NCBI GenBank assembly: GCA_947445225.1
Contig: CANFCX010000018.1
Coordinates: 1 to 33,091, forward strand
DNA: 33,091 bases
Source of the DNA: Rhodospirillales bacterium
Lineage (GTDB): Bacteria > Pseudomonadota > Alphaproteobacteria > CACIAM-22H2
Direction: 5' to 3'
The translations under genes were made by a program, and so were the position numbers. Numbering within the stretch: position 1 is the first letter of the stretch; each line of letters starts with the position of its first letter. Positions 8,470 to 16,338 of this stretch are shown piece by piece. Below the pieces are notes generated by a model. It was given only the letters and a program-made list of their open reading frames with translations. It was not told the DNA's origin and did no database searches.

Positions 8470-9567
8470 TTAACCGAAATCGCCGGGCGAGCGAGCTGGA
8501 TGTCCGCTCTTTAGCTCGCGGTCTAATTGGGTTCGGTCCGCGGCGACCATTTCGCGAACCAATTCGTCGAAGGAAATTGATGGAACCCATCCGAGCGTTA
8601 GCCGGGCTTTTGTTGCATCGCCAAGCAGGTGGTCAACTTCCGTGGGCCGGAAATAACGTTTGTCTATTTTGACTCGCGTCTGCCCCGTTGACCGGTCAAT
8701 TCCAACCTCATCGACACCCGATCCTCGCCAAACTATTTCCATTGCGATCTGCTTGAACGCAACCTCAACGAATTCGCGCACTGAATGGGCCACGCCCGTG
8801 GCGAGCACATAATCATCTGCCCAGGGTTGTTGGACAATGCGCCACATCCCGTCGACATAATCCTTCGCGTGTCCCCAGTCTCGCCGTGCATTAAGGTTTC
8901 CCAAGTAAAGAACCTCTTGCAATCCCGCCCCGATAGCGGCGACCGCACGACTGATTTTTCGGGTGACAAACGTCTCGCCCCGCGTCGGACCCTCATGGTT
9001 GAATAAGATGCCGTTGGACGCGTGGATTCCGTATGCCTCGCGGTAGTTCACGGTGATCCAGTACCCATAGAGTTTGGCCACCGCATACGGACTGCGCGGT
9101 CGAAACGGCGTCTGCTCATTTTGAGGCGCGGGACTGTTGCCATACAACTCGGACGTTGCCGCTTGATAGAAGCGCGTTGTTTTTGTCATCCCCAATATTC
9201 GAATGGCCTCAAGCAAGCGCACCGTGCCAAGAGCGTCCGCATTGGCGGTATATTCGGGCGATTCAAAACTAACTTTTACGTGGCTTTGCGCCGCTAGGTT
9301 GTAGATTTCTTGTGGCTGCACTTCCTGGACGATTCGAATCAGATTAGTCGAATCCGTTAGGTCCCCGTAATGCAGAAAGAACCGCACATCAGCTTCGTGA
9401 GGATCGGCATAGATGTGCTCAATGCGGCTCGTATTGAAGGACGACGATCGTCTCTTTATTCCATGAACGACATAGCCCTTTTTCAGGAGAAATTCGGATA
9501 AATACGCCCCATCCTGTCCGGTAACACCTGTTATGAGCGCAATTGGCGGCTTAACATTGGACGGCAT
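8470..9567 (-). CDS. gmd: GDP-mannose 4,6-dehydratase
   Basis: This enzyme converts GDP-mannose to GDP-4-keto-6-deoxymannose, the precursor of GDP-fucose, GDP-rhamnose and GDP-perosamine for surface glycans. The 365-residue protein has the NADP motif [16 protein letters not shown] near residues 12-27, [10 protein letters not shown], the catalytic TSELYG (Glu near 140) and [10 protein letters not shown] (Tyr near 161, Lys near 165), then [13 protein letters not shown] 9567 is preferred to the TTG two codons earlier. No fucose synthase (fcl) or perosamine synthetase follows, so the next step must be encoded elsewhere. G+C is clearly lower than in neighbours: hand counts give 33/60 (9181-9240), 27/60 (9301-9360) and 28/60 (9421-9480), against 40/60 at 10561-10620. 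This, with the adjacent tRNA gene, suggests horizontal acquisition. Confidence 0.95.
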   Translation of the reverse strand: MPSNVKPPIALITGVTGQDGAYLSEFLLKKGYVVHGIKRRSSSFNTSRIEHIYADPHEADVRFFLHYGDLTDSTNLIRIVQEVQPQEIYNLAAQSHVKVSFESPEYTANADALGTVRLLEAIRILGMTKTTRFYQAATSELYGNSPAPQNEQTPFRPRSPYAVAKLYGYWITVNYREAYGIHASNGILFNHEGPTRGETFVTRKISRAVAAIGAGLQEVLYLGNLNARRDWGHAKDYVDGMWRIVQQPWADDYVLATGVAHSVREFVEVAFKQIAMEIVWRGSGVDEVGIDRSTGQTRVKIDKRYFRPTEVDHLLGDATKARLTLGWVPSISFDELVREMVAADRTQLDRELKSGHPARSPGDFG

Positions 9568-9648
9568 GGGCAAGCTCTAAGTACTTTTGATTGAGGGTTG
9601 GGCAGAAATGTAGCGCGCGCACCTTAATCCACACTCGTCTCCACGGCG

Positions 9649-10092
9649 CTACGGCGCCAATGGAGGATCCACCGCAGCTGGCAGCGCGTGCCAGATCGTG
9701 CCCATGTTTTCGCCGTTGACATCGCCGGGTTTTGCGTCCCTTGGGAACCGGTAAAGCGGCAAGTCGTTATAGGCCCATTGTTTGGTGCCATCGTCACGCG
9801 TGATGATGGTGAGTGGGCGGGTTGACTTGGCGTCCGGTGTGGCGAGAACTGGCGACCAGGTTCGTAGGCAATTGCTCACGCAATTGGATCTGCCGGGCGA
9901 GTCACGGTTGAAGGTATAAAGCGTCATTCCTTTGCGGTCGGCATACACTCTGCCGATTGGGGTTTCCTGAACCGTCAGATGAAGCGCCGATTCCGGCGTC
10001 TGGGCCCAGCCCGTGCCGGCGTGGAGGAAAATCGGGAGCGCCGCGGCGCTCACCGCCCAGACCAGTATCCTCATGCGCCATGCATTGGCCAT
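9649..10092 (-). CDS. Exported secreted-repeat protein (COG4315-like, PF03640)
   Basis: A 147-residue protein. An N-terminal signal peptide (MRILVWAVSAAALPIFLHAG, cleavage probable after GWAQ) is followed by one pair of the 'lipoprotein repeat of unknown function': GMTLYTFNRDSPGRSNC then CLRTWSPVLA, and DDGTKQWAYNDLPLYRFPRDAKPGDVNGE. These repeats occur in many bacterial exported proteins whose role is unknown. The family includes proteins called predicted lipoproteins, but there is no lipobox Cys at the cleavage site here, so this one is probably soluble in the periplasm. The two Cys of the SNCVSNC segment could bridge or bind metal. The start could be the first ATG or the second at 10074, nearer the signal peptide. 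It stands alone, divergent from the TRAP receptor gene. Confidence 0.78.
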   Translation of the reverse strand: MANAWRMRILVWAVSAAALPIFLHAGTGWAQTPESALHLTVQETPIGRVYADRKGMTLYTFNRDSPGRSNCVSNCLRTWSPVLATPDAKSTRPLTIITRDDGTKQWAYNDLPLYRFPRDAKPGDVNGENMGTIWHALPAAVDPPLAP

Positions 10093-10324
10093 GGCCGTAG
10101 ACTATCAAATTGCGCACCGGCTCGTCCTGAGCAAGTGGCAATCATCCGAATTCAACAGCCCGGCCGCCGCGGTCCCACGCGCCTCCAACAAGGCCGCCGA
10201 ACCAACTTGACGGACCCGATCCATCCTTGACATCTTTCCTTGTGGCCCTTCACCGCGTGGCCCGGAGCCCGCACGCCCCGTCTTTCGCCGTCGAAGGTGC
10301 AAATTTTTCAAATTGGGAGGCCCT

Positions 10325-11458
10325 ATGACCAAGAAAACCGACAAGCGAGTAGGCCGGCGTGAATTTTTGGGCAGCGCGGCCGCTGCCGGCGCCGGCGCCG
10401 TGGCCATTGCGGCGGCTACATCCTCATTCCCCGCTCCGGCGCTGTCGCAGGCCCGGGTGGAGTGGCGCATGGTCACGACCTGGCCGAAGAATCTTCCGGG
10501 TCTTGGCGTCGGCGCCGAACGGCTGGCCAAGCGCATCAACGATATGTCGGGCGGCCGCCTAACCGTACGTGTCTTTGCCGCCGGCGAACTCGTCCCGGCC
10601 CTGCAATCGCTGGACGCCGTGATCCAGGGCTCGGCCGAGATGAGCCATGGCGCCGCCTATTATTGGCAGGGCAAATCAACCGGGCTCTCGTTCTTCACGG
10701 GCGTGCCCTACGGCATGACCTCGCGCGAGCTTGCCGCGTGGGTGCGCTTCATGGGCGGGCAGCAGATCTGGGACGAGATTTATGACAAATTCGGCGTTAA
10801 GGGCTTCCTCGCCGGCGATACCGGAACGCAGGCGGGTGGCTGGTTCAAGAAGGAATTGACGAGCGTCAACGACATCAAAGGGCTCAAATTCCGCACACCG
10901 GGCCTCGGCGGCCAAACTTGGGAGAAGCTGGGCGCGGCGGTCGTCAATCTTCCGGCCGGCGAAATCTTCCCGGCGCTGCAGTCGGGCGCGCTCGACGCGG
11001 CGGAGTTCATCGGGCCGTTCAACGATCTGGCGCTTGGCTTCCACCAAGTGGCGAAAAACTACTATTTCCCGAGCTTCATCGAACCCGGCCTCGCCCTCGA
11101 ACTGGTCGTGGACAAGCGGAAATTTCTGGCTCTGTCGCCCGATCTGCAGGCTATCGTCGAAAGCGCCTGCCAGGCCGAATACGATCAAGTCGCGTCGGAT
11201 TTCTACGCCAACGATCCCATCGCCCTGAAGACGCTGGTCGAACAACATGGCGTGAAGGTCCACGCCTTCCCGGAGGAAATCCTCAAGGCCGGCGCCGACG
11301 CCGCACGCGAAATCGTAGGCGCCCTGCGGGCAAGCACCGATCCGCTCGTCAAGAAAACGACGGAAAGCTACATCGCCGCATTCAACACATTGCGGACCCG
11401 CACCCGCGCCGTCGACAGCGCCTTCCTGACCGCACGCGACAAGTATTTCAATTTGTGA
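10325..11458 (+). CDS. TRAP transporter substrate-binding protein, DctP/TakP-like
   Basis: Periplasmic receptor of a TRAP-type uptake system, 377 residues. The N-terminus carries a Tat signal (GRREFLGSAAAAGAG with Arg11-Arg12) and a cleavage site near ALSQA. The mature part begins WRMVTTWPKNLPGLGVGAER and continues GELVPALQSLDAVIQGSAEM, the conserved Arg motif GLKFRTPGLGGQ, and ALDAAEFIGPFNDLALGFH. This layout is that of the TakP subgroup, known to bind 2-oxo acids such as pyruvate in Rhodobacter. The Trp that usually precedes GP(Y/F)ND is Phe here, so ligand preference may differ. The start is fixed by GGGAGG at 10315-10320, four bases ahead of the ATG. Unusually, the gene is convergent with its presumed permease genes rather than in one operon with them. 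Confidence 0.92.
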   Translation: MTKKTDKRVGRREFLGSAAAAGAGAVAIAAATSSFPAPALSQARVEWRMVTTWPKNLPGLGVGAERLAKRINDMSGGRLTVRVFAAGELVPALQSLDAVIQGSAEMSHGAAYYWQGKSTGLSFFTGVPYGMTSRELAAWVRFMGGQQIWDEIYDKFGVKGFLAGDTGTQAGGWFKKELTSVNDIKGLKFRTPGLGGQTWEKLGAAVVNLPAGEIFPALQSGALDAAEFIGPFNDLALGFHQVAKNYYFPSFIEPGLALELVVDKRKFLALSPDLQAIVESACQAEYDQVASDFYANDPIALKTLVEQHGVKVHAFPEEILKAGADAAREIVGALRASTDPLVKKTTESYIAAFNTLRTRTRAVDSAFLTARDKYFNL

Positions 11459-11469
11459 CCTAGACCCGC

Positions 11470-11522
11470 GCCCTCTCTGGGGCATGGAGGAAAGAGGGCC
11501 GGCGCGATGCCGGGCCCCTTTT
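11470..11522 (+). terminator. Terminator region after the TRAP receptor gene
   Basis: A hairpin (GGGCCGGC at 11496-11503 with GCCGGGCCC at 11509-11517, one bulged G) is followed by CTTTT. A second, alternative stem of seven pairs (GCCCTCT 11470-11476 with AGAGGGC 11493-11499) overlaps its left arm, so the two cannot form together. It separates the convergent receptor and permease genes. Confidence 0.7.
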
Positions 11523-11538
11523 CGTTTGTCCCGCGGTC

Positions 11539-12930
11539 TCAGCCGAAGACGACTTTCGGCAACCAGGTGGCGAGACCGGGAAAAGTGAGCACGGCGGCGA
11601 GCCCGATGACCTGGAGGATCACGAACGGGATCACGCCGCGATAGATCTGCCCGGTCGTGATGCTGGGCGGCGCGACGCCCCGCAAATAGAAGAGCGTAAA
11701 GCCGAAGGGCGGCGTCAGAAAACTCGTCTGCAAATTGACGCCGATCAAGACCCCCAGCCACACCGGGTTGATGTCCATCGCCAGCAGGATCGGTCCGGTG
11801 ATCGGAATCACGATGAAGATGATCTCGAAGGTGTCGAGGATGAACCCCAACACGAACATGATCGCCATCACGAAAATCAATGCGCCCATGGGACCGCCGG
11901 GCATGTTGGTGAGCAGATCGGCGACAACTCGATCGCCGCCCATCATGCGGAAGACGATCGAGAAGACGGACGCGCCGAGAATGATGACAAACACCATGCA
12001 GGTCATTTCCGCCGTGCCGGACATCACTTCCTTGAGGGATTGAAGCGTCAAGCGCCCTTTCGCAGCGGACATCAGCATGGCGCCCACCGCGCCAACCGAT
12101 GCCGCCTCGGTCGCGGTCGCGATGCCCCCCAGAATCGAGCCCAACACCGCCACGATCAACAGCAACGGCGGCACCAGCGCCACCATGACATCGCGCCCCA
12201 GTGTCCGCCGTTCTTCCGCCGTCACCACCAGCGCCGGACAGCTCTTCGGGTCGAACACGGCCTTGAACACCACCCAGGCCGCGTACAACGCGACCAGCAA
12301 TAATCCGGGAATAAAGGCACCGGCGAAGAGATCGCCGACCGAAACGATGGTGGGGGCGAAGTTGCCCTTGGCCATTTGCGCCTGGGCATTCATGCCCGAC
12401 AGCATGTCCCCGGTGAAGATGAGGATCGTGGATGGCGGGATGATCTGGCCAAGCGTGCCCGCCGCGCAGATGACCCCGGTCGCCAATTTCGGGTCATAAC
12501 CGGCGCGCATCATCGCCGGCAAGCTGAGCAGGCCCATGGTCACGACGGTTGCGCCGACCACCCCGGTCGAGGCCGCGAGCAGCGCGCCCACGAACACGAC
12601 CGACAAACCCAAGCCGCCGCGCAGCGCGCCGAAGGTTCGCCCCATCGTCACCAAAAGCTGTTCGGCGATCAACGACCGCTCGAGCATCACTCCCATGAAG
12701 ATGAACAAAGGTACGGAGACCAACACTTCGTTGATCATCGAACCCATGAAGCGGCTGGCGAGGCTGCCCAAATTCGACGGATCGAACGCGCCCACGAGAT
12801 AACCGATCCCGCCAAAAATGAGCGAGGTGCCGGCGAGACTGAACGCGACAGGATAACCCAGAAGCAAAACGCCAATGATGCCAAAGAACATCGTTATGGC
12901 GAGGACCTCGCCAACCAATGGAGTCGCCAT
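11539..12930 (-). CDS. dctM: TRAP transporter large permease (DctM)
   Basis: Large membrane subunit of a TRAP transporter, 463 residues with about twelve or more hydrophobic segments, slightly longer than the usual 425-440. The family core is visible in the first half: the segment around TGVVGATVVTMGLLSLPAM, then MRAGYDPKLATGVICAAGTL and GQIIPPSTILI. This corresponds to the conserved G...P.M...GY ... GxxGxxIPPS pattern of the ion-transporter superfamily. The C-terminal half repeats it less strictly (LDTFEIIFIVIPITGPI, TPPFGFTLFYLRGV). It should form the sodium-coupled channel for the substrate delivered by the TakP-like receptor. dctQ ends four bases upstream and the two are co-transcribed; GAAGG lies upstream of the start. 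Confidence 0.93.
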   Translation of the reverse strand: MATPLVGEVLAITMFFGIIGVLLLGYPVAFSLAGTSLIFGGIGYLVGAFDPSNLGSLASRFMGSMINEVLVSVPLFIFMGVMLERSLIAEQLLVTMGRTFGALRGGLGLSVVFVGALLAASTGVVGATVVTMGLLSLPAMMRAGYDPKLATGVICAAGTLGQIIPPSTILIFTGDMLSGMNAQAQMAKGNFAPTIVSVGDLFAGAFIPGLLLVALYAAWVVFKAVFDPKSCPALVVTAEERRTLGRDVMVALVPPLLLIVAVLGSILGGIATATEAASVGAVGAMLMSAAKGRLTLQSLKEVMSGTAEMTCMVFVIILGASVFSIVFRMMGGDRVVADLLTNMPGGPMGALIFVMAIMFVLGFILDTFEIIFIVIPITGPILLAMDINPVWLGVLIGVNLQTSFLTPPFGFTLFYLRGVAPPSITTGQIYRGVIPFVILQVIGLAAVLTFPGLATWLPKVVFG

Positions 12931-12934
12931 GGCT

Positions 12935-13483
12935 TCAGCCGCCTTCCGAATAACGAAGGGCGGGCGGCAAGAGGTCCTCTTGCCGGTTGAGCACCAGGAT
13001 GGCCCGCAGCGCCAAGGCGAGCCCCTGCAGGGCGATCACCGCGGCAAAGACCAGGATGAAACTCTTGACCACGAACAGACCCGGCATGCCACCGACGTTG
13101 AGGGAACTTTCGCCAATGCTCCACGAACGCGTGACGTAGCTCCACCCCCAATTGACCACGACGAAACAAAATGGCCCGAGCAGGAAGATCGTGCCGAGCA
13201 GATCGATCCACGCCTTGGTTCGTAATGTGGCGGGCCGATAGAAGATGTCGACGCGAACATGGCCATTACGCAGGAACACGTACCCAGCCATGCCGGTGAA
13301 CATGATCCCGTTCATCCAAACATACAGGTCCTGCAGCGGGGTGTAGCTGATCGAAAAGGCATACCGCAGCACAACAATGGAAAAGCAGACCAGGACGATG
13401 CCCAGGGTGAGCCAGGAAAGAGCTCGTCCGAGCACCGTGTTAATGAAGCTTATGCCTTTGATGACCTGGGCGATGGCGCGCAC
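12935..13483 (-). CDS. dctQ: TRAP transporter small permease (DctQ)
   Basis: Small membrane subunit, 182 residues with four hydrophobic helices. The first half has the DctQ pattern: LRYAFSISYTPLQDLYVWMN, then GMAGYVFLRNGHVRVDIFY, where the G-HVRVD-Y stretch is the family signature. It pairs with DctM to form the membrane part of the transporter. The start is a GTG with GAGAGG ahead of it. It is the first gene of the dctQM pair, whose promoter must lie in the 367-base gap shared with the divergent pterin dehydratase gene. Confidence 0.92.
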   Translation of the reverse strand: MRAIAQVIKGISFINTVLGRALSWLTLGIVLVCFSIVVLRYAFSISYTPLQDLYVWMNGIMFTGMAGYVFLRNGHVRVDIFYRPATLRTKAWIDLLGTIFLLGPFCFVVVNWGWSYVTRSWSIGESSLNVGGMPGLFVVKSFILVFAAVIALQGLALALRAILVLNRQEDLLPPALRYSEGG

Positions 13484-13850
13484 GGCAACCTCTCTTGGTT
13501 TTCGGGTGTCCTGACTAGCGGCGGGAACCGGGCAGGCCGAGAAAGACCGTCTTCCAATGCGGGGTCACGGGCAGCTTGCGCGCCCCCTTCGCAATAGGCC
13601 GTCTTGCCACTCTGATAGCTTCCCCCGCCTCTTGTTGGACTGCCTTCGGCGTGTCGGCACGCGCGGGCAGCACCTGTTTGCGGCACGATGGCATGGAGCG
13701 AGCCTGATCGCAATAATCGCGGGGGTTTGTGGCGCCCCGCCGCATTCGAGTGGGAGATCGGCCAACCGGTTGAACAGGCGCAGTGTCACGCTCACGACAA
13801 TTGAGTTAGAAATTAGATCATGCCGGACACGCCCGGCGAAGGAGACCGCG
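13484..13850. other. Intergenic region between dctQ and the pterin dehydratase gene
   Basis: 367 bases between divergent genes, which should hold both promoters. The 3' part turns A/T-richer (about 13785-13820, ACAATTGAGTTAGAAATTAG), a plausible promoter area for the pterin dehydratase. I could not find a clean -35/-10 pair for either gene. No gene, repeat or clear hairpin was seen. Long open frames entering here are extensions upstream of the true starts. Confidence 0.4.
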
Positions 13851-14216
13851 TTGGCAAACAACCAAAGTGGCGAAACATCCGATCTCGCCGGCAAGACCTG
13901 CACGCCGTGCCGGGGCGGCGTCCCGCCCCTGACCCGCGATGAGGCCGAGGCCTACAACCGCCAGGCACCTGGCTGGGCACTCCTCGACGATGGCCGCAGG
14001 ATCGAGCGCAGCTTCAAATTCCCGGATTTCAAGGCGGCCATGGCTTTTGTCGCGAGCGTCGGCGCCCTCGCCGAGGCGGAGGGTCACCACCCGGACATCA
14101 CCTTTGGATGGGGTCGCGCGACGATCTCCTGGCAGACCAAGAAGATCCGCGGTCTGCACGAGAACGACTTCATCATGGCGGCAAAAACCGACCTATTGGC
14201 CGGCGGCGCGACCTAG
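13851..14216 (+). CDS. phhB: 4a-hydroxytetrahydrobiopterin dehydratase (PCD/DCoH family)
   Basis: A small cytoplasmic enzyme of 121 residues that dehydrates 4a-hydroxytetrahydropterin, regenerating the pterin cofactor of aromatic amino-acid hydroxylases. The core is conserved: LTRDEAEAYN, WALLDDGRRIERSFKFPDF, and the active-site stretch EAEGHHPDITFGWG with the His-His-Pro motif. The C-terminal 'TH..GGLT..D' part is altered to SWQTKKIRGLHENDFIMA, so the later motif His is replaced by Trp. An N-terminal extension of about 25 residues carries CTPCRGG, a common feature of proteobacterial members. The start is TTG 13851, with AAGGAG at 13839-13844 six bases ahead. No phenylalanine hydroxylase is in the window, so this may serve moco-related or other pterins. 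Confidence 0.88.
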   Translation: MANNQSGETSDLAGKTCTPCRGGVPPLTRDEAEAYNRQAPGWALLDDGRRIERSFKFPDFKAAMAFVASVGALAEAEGHHPDITFGWGRATISWQTKKIRGLHENDFIMAAKTDLLAGGAT

Positions 14217-14235
14217 CAGCCTGGGCCGAGCGCAA

Positions 14236-14273
14236 AGAAAAAGGGGGCGGCCTTGCGGCGCGCCCCCTCGTTT
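14236..14273 (-). terminator. Terminator shared by the pterin dehydratase and YHS genes
   Basis: AGGGGGCG (14242-14249) pairs with CGCCCCCT (14261-14268), with GCC/GGC pairing inside and one bulged G. Read on the minus strand the stem is followed by TTTTTCTTT, a good signal for the YHS gene. On the plus strand CGTTTCT follows, so it is weaker for the pterin dehydratase. Confidence 0.75.
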
Positions 14274-14287
14274 CTACCGAAGGAAGA

Positions 14288-14761
14288 CTATTGAGCTTTG
14301 ACCTTGGGCCAGTTCTCCATGCCCTTGGCGATCGCTGCGGGCACATCCTTGGTCCAGTTGTTCAAGGCGCCTTCGCCCGACTGCAAATACAGCTTGCCGT
14401 CGACGATCCGCCATTGTGTCGGGTCCGGCTGAACCGGCCGCGCGACGGTCATGCCCCAGGCGCAATAGCCGCCGTATTCGGGCGCGTATTTCTCCGGCGC
14501 CATGGCGAACTTGTCGCGGTTGGCGGCGGACGCGAACTGCCACTCCGCGCCGTTCCAACTGTGCTTGAACAGCGGATTGCCCTTCACCGCCTTGCCGTCG
14601 GTCCAATAGGCAACGGTGTCGAAGCCCTTGATCGCCACGCCGTCCTGATTGGCGATCGGCGAAGTGGCGGCCACCGCCACGCCCGCGAGCATCAGGCCGC
14701 CCGCGGCAAGACCGAAAATGGCAAGCGCGGCGCGCCGGCCCAACATGCTGATCGTGCTCAT
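14288..14761 (-). CDS. Exported YHS-domain protein
   Basis: A 157-residue protein with an N-terminal signal sequence (Arg-Arg at residues 9-10 of MSTISMLGRRAALAIFG; cleavage likely near VAVAA). The exported domain is of YHS type: DGVAIKGFDTVAYWTDGKAV, FKHSWNGAEWQFASAANRDK, and FAMAPEKYAPEYGGYCAWGM. This is the exported YHS layout found beside metal-handling and oxidative-stress genes, in which the Cys (YCAWG) and nearby residues may bind metal; exact function is unknown. The start is set by AAGGAG nine bases ahead. A longer reading frame upstream has no ribosome-binding site. It lies on the same strand behind the sigma/anti-sigma genes, 142 bases after the anti-sigma stop, with its own promoter candidate. 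A link to the metal-stress locus is an inference from position. Confidence 0.82.
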   Translation of the reverse strand: MSTISMLGRRAALAIFGLAAGGLMLAGVAVAATSPIANQDGVAIKGFDTVAYWTDGKAVKGNPLFKHSWNGAEWQFASAANRDKFAMAPEKYAPEYGGYCAWGMTVARPVQPDPTQWRIVDGKLYLQSGEGALNNWTKDVPAAIAKGMENWPKVKAQ

Positions 14762-14818
14762 TCTGCTTCGCTCCTTTTCCAAGTGGTTAATCGTGCGTTC
14801 CGTGCGCAGATCCATCGT

Positions 14819-14848
14819 TATATACAATCGGGATCAACGATAACTCAA
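14819..14848 (-). promoter_or_regulatory. Possible promoter of the YHS gene
   Basis: On the minus strand TTGAGT (14848-14843) and TATATA (14824-14819) are 18 bases apart, giving a leader of about 50 bases. It resembles a sigma-70 promoter rather than the ECF type seen ahead of bufA. Confidence 0.45.
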
Positions 14849-14903
14849 ATCACGATGTCGCCATCGAACATCGAGACCCGATTTCTTGGGCGACGCGGCC
14901 CGT

Positions 14904-15572
14904 TCACATTGGCCGCGCCGGCGGCATGAATCCGCCTCTGCGCCGCGATAGACCCACCAAAGCGGAGCCGGCCGCCACCATGGCCCCCGCCGCCAGGTGA
15001 ACCGCCAAATCCAGGAAAGTGATGTCGAACGTATGGAAGAATTGCAGCAGAAAAGCCGCCATGGCCGCGACACCGAGACCGGCGATCGCGGCGACCCGGA
15101 TTGGCGCCAGCGGATGGGCGCGCCTCAAAATCAACAGAAGGCTAAGGGCGATCGGCACGCCGGTCATGAGGATGAAGCGAAAGCAAGCAAAGGATTCGCC
15201 CAAAGCCCATCCATCGGTGCCATGCACCAGCCAATCTTGGTAACAATTGTCGCCACTGCTGGCCATCCACAGCACGAAGAAAGGAATCGGGACCAAACCC
15301 CAGCGTGACGAACGGCCAGGCACACTTAGGTAAAACGCGGCGATAACCGCGCCGATTGCGGTGCCCAGAATGCCGATGAGTTCGGCCAACAGAAGCGGTT
15401 CGCTCAGGCGTCCGATGGTGACATCGAGATTCGAGAATAGGGCGATGGCCACACCGCCAACGCCGCCCATCCCCACCAGCCAAAGCACCGCGCGCACCAT
15501 GGGTGGCCGCAGGCGCCGAACCGGTCTGGCTTGTGCAGCCAGGCGTGTTATCAACTGCTCGGTGGTCTCCAC
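14904..15572 (-). CDS. nrsF: NrsF-like anti-sigma factor (DUF1109)
   Basis: A 222-residue inner-membrane protein with six hydrophobic segments and a short cytoplasmic N-terminus (VETTEQLITRLAAQARPVRR), the layout of the DUF1109/NrsF family. In Caulobacter NrsF holds sigma factor SigF inactive at the membrane and releases it under heavy-metal stress. Conserved Cys and Trp residues are visible: the DNCYQDW loop and the ESFACFRF segment, two periplasm-side Cys regions suited to metal or thiol sensing. The start is GTG 15572, one base after the sigma-factor stop, with AAGAGG upstream. This gives a two-gene operon with one transcript. An in-frame extension into the sigma gene is rejected because the family begins at this point. 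Confidence 0.88.
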   Translation of the reverse strand: METTEQLITRLAAQARPVRRLRPPMVRAVLWLVGMGGVGGVAIALFSNLDVTIGRLSEPLLLAELIGILGTAIGAVIAAFYLSVPGRSSRWGLVPIPFFVLWMASSGDNCYQDWLVHGTDGWALGESFACFRFILMTGVPIALSLLLILRRAHPLAPIRVAAIAGLGVAAMAAFLLQFFHTFDITFLDLAVHLAAGAMVAAGSALVGLSRRRGGFMPPARPM

Positions 15573-15573
15573 G

Positions 15574-16155
15574 TTATCGAACCTCTTTTCCAAGCCGGGC
15601 GCGCAGCGCCTTGATCGCGCGGTGCACGTTGACCTTGAGCGCGGCAATCGATTTCCCACTCTTGCCGGACGCTTCGGCCAATGACATTTCGCGCAGCTTC
15701 AACATCTCCACCGCCTGCCTCTGCTTTGCCGGCAGAGCCGCGATAGCGTCCCCCAGACCGGCAACACGATCGCTTGTCTCCGATTCCCTCTTCGCTCGGG
15801 GATCGGCAAAGGTTTCATAGGCCTGCTGATCGAACAATTCCGCCATGTCGGTGCGGCGCCACCGTCGAAGGCCATCGATCGATCGTCGGCGGGCGATGGC
15901 GGCGATCCATGGAACAAATGGGCGCGATGGGTCGTAAGTGTGGCGGACACGGTGAACCGTCAACAATACGTCCTGGACGATGTCCTCTATCCGATCAGCG
16001 GTGCGATGATGCGACCTGATGATGGCGCGAACGTAGGGAACAACATCATGGAGAAGGCGCGCATAGGCGTGTTGGTCCCCGGTTTGCGCCGCGGCCATCA
16101 ACCGCGACCAAACCTTGTCCCTCTCGGAGTCGTGAATGTCCTTGCCTGCCGCCAT
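15574..16155 (-). CDS. sigF: ECF RNA polymerase sigma factor, SigF/ECF16-like
   Basis: A 193-residue ECF sigma factor with only domains 2 and 4. Region 2 runs AYARLLHDVVPYVRAIIRSH, IEDIVQDVLLTVHRVRHTYD, then RPFVPWIAAIARRRSIDGLR. Region 4 runs AIAALPAKQRQAVEMLKLRE and SIAALKVNVHRAIKALRARL, ending in the DNA-binding helix. Pairing with a DUF1109 anti-sigma gene places it with the SigF group, whose Caulobacter member answers chromium, cadmium and copper stress and drives buf-type operons. It is divergent from bufA across a 183-base gap that contains an ECF-like promoter pointing to bufA. The ATG at 16155 has no strong ribosome-binding site, so a start at a later Met (about 16098) is possible. 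Its own promoter could not be recognised. Confidence 0.9.
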   Translation of the reverse strand: MAAGKDIHDSERDKVWSRLMAAAQTGDQHAYARLLHDVVPYVRAIIRSHHRTADRIEDIVQDVLLTVHRVRHTYDPSRPFVPWIAAIARRRSIDGLRRWRRTDMAELFDQQAYETFADPRAKRESETSDRVAGLGDAIAALPAKQRQAVEMLKLREMSLAEASGKSGKSIAALKVNVHRAIKALRARLGKEVR

Positions 16156-16178
16156 CGCAAGATTCCCGCCCCTGGCCT

Positions 16179-16203
16179 GTAACTAAATGTGCGGCACGCC
16201 GAA
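16179..16203 (+). promoter_or_regulatory. ECF-type promoter candidate for the buf operon
   Basis: GTAACT (16179-16184) and CGAA (16200-16203) have 16 bases between AAC and CGAA. This has the AAC -35 core and CGA -10 core of ECF promoters, and resembles the GTAAC...CGAA motif I recall for Caulobacter SigF targets. Transcription would begin near 16208, about 130 bases ahead of bufA. A second, worse-spaced candidate is GGAAC at 16262-16266 with CGT at 16286. Confidence 0.55.
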
Positions 16204-16338
16204 GTGAATGATACAGGCGTTTCCGCATACGCCGGTCCGGGCGGCTTCGTCAATTATCTTGGGAACGAACACACGTCCCGGATATCGTGCAATGGGCGCC
16301 ATCCTGAATCTGCGGTTGAGATGAGGAGATTTGTTGCA

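Noticed and set aside
10228-10256. Promoter of the TRAP receptor with TTGACA at 10228-10233
   Set aside because: The -35 is perfect but no acceptable -10 lies 16-18 bases downstream.
14817-14848. GTTAT...ATAAC inverted repeat as an operator ahead of the YHS gene
   Set aside because: Arms are only about five bases and coincide with the A/T-rich promoter; chance is likely.
16197-16224. An ECF-like promoter on the minus strand driving sigF (GGAAAC ... CGGC)
   Set aside because: The -10 core does not match CGT/CGA, and it overlaps the better bufA promoter; autoregulation remains possible but is not shown.
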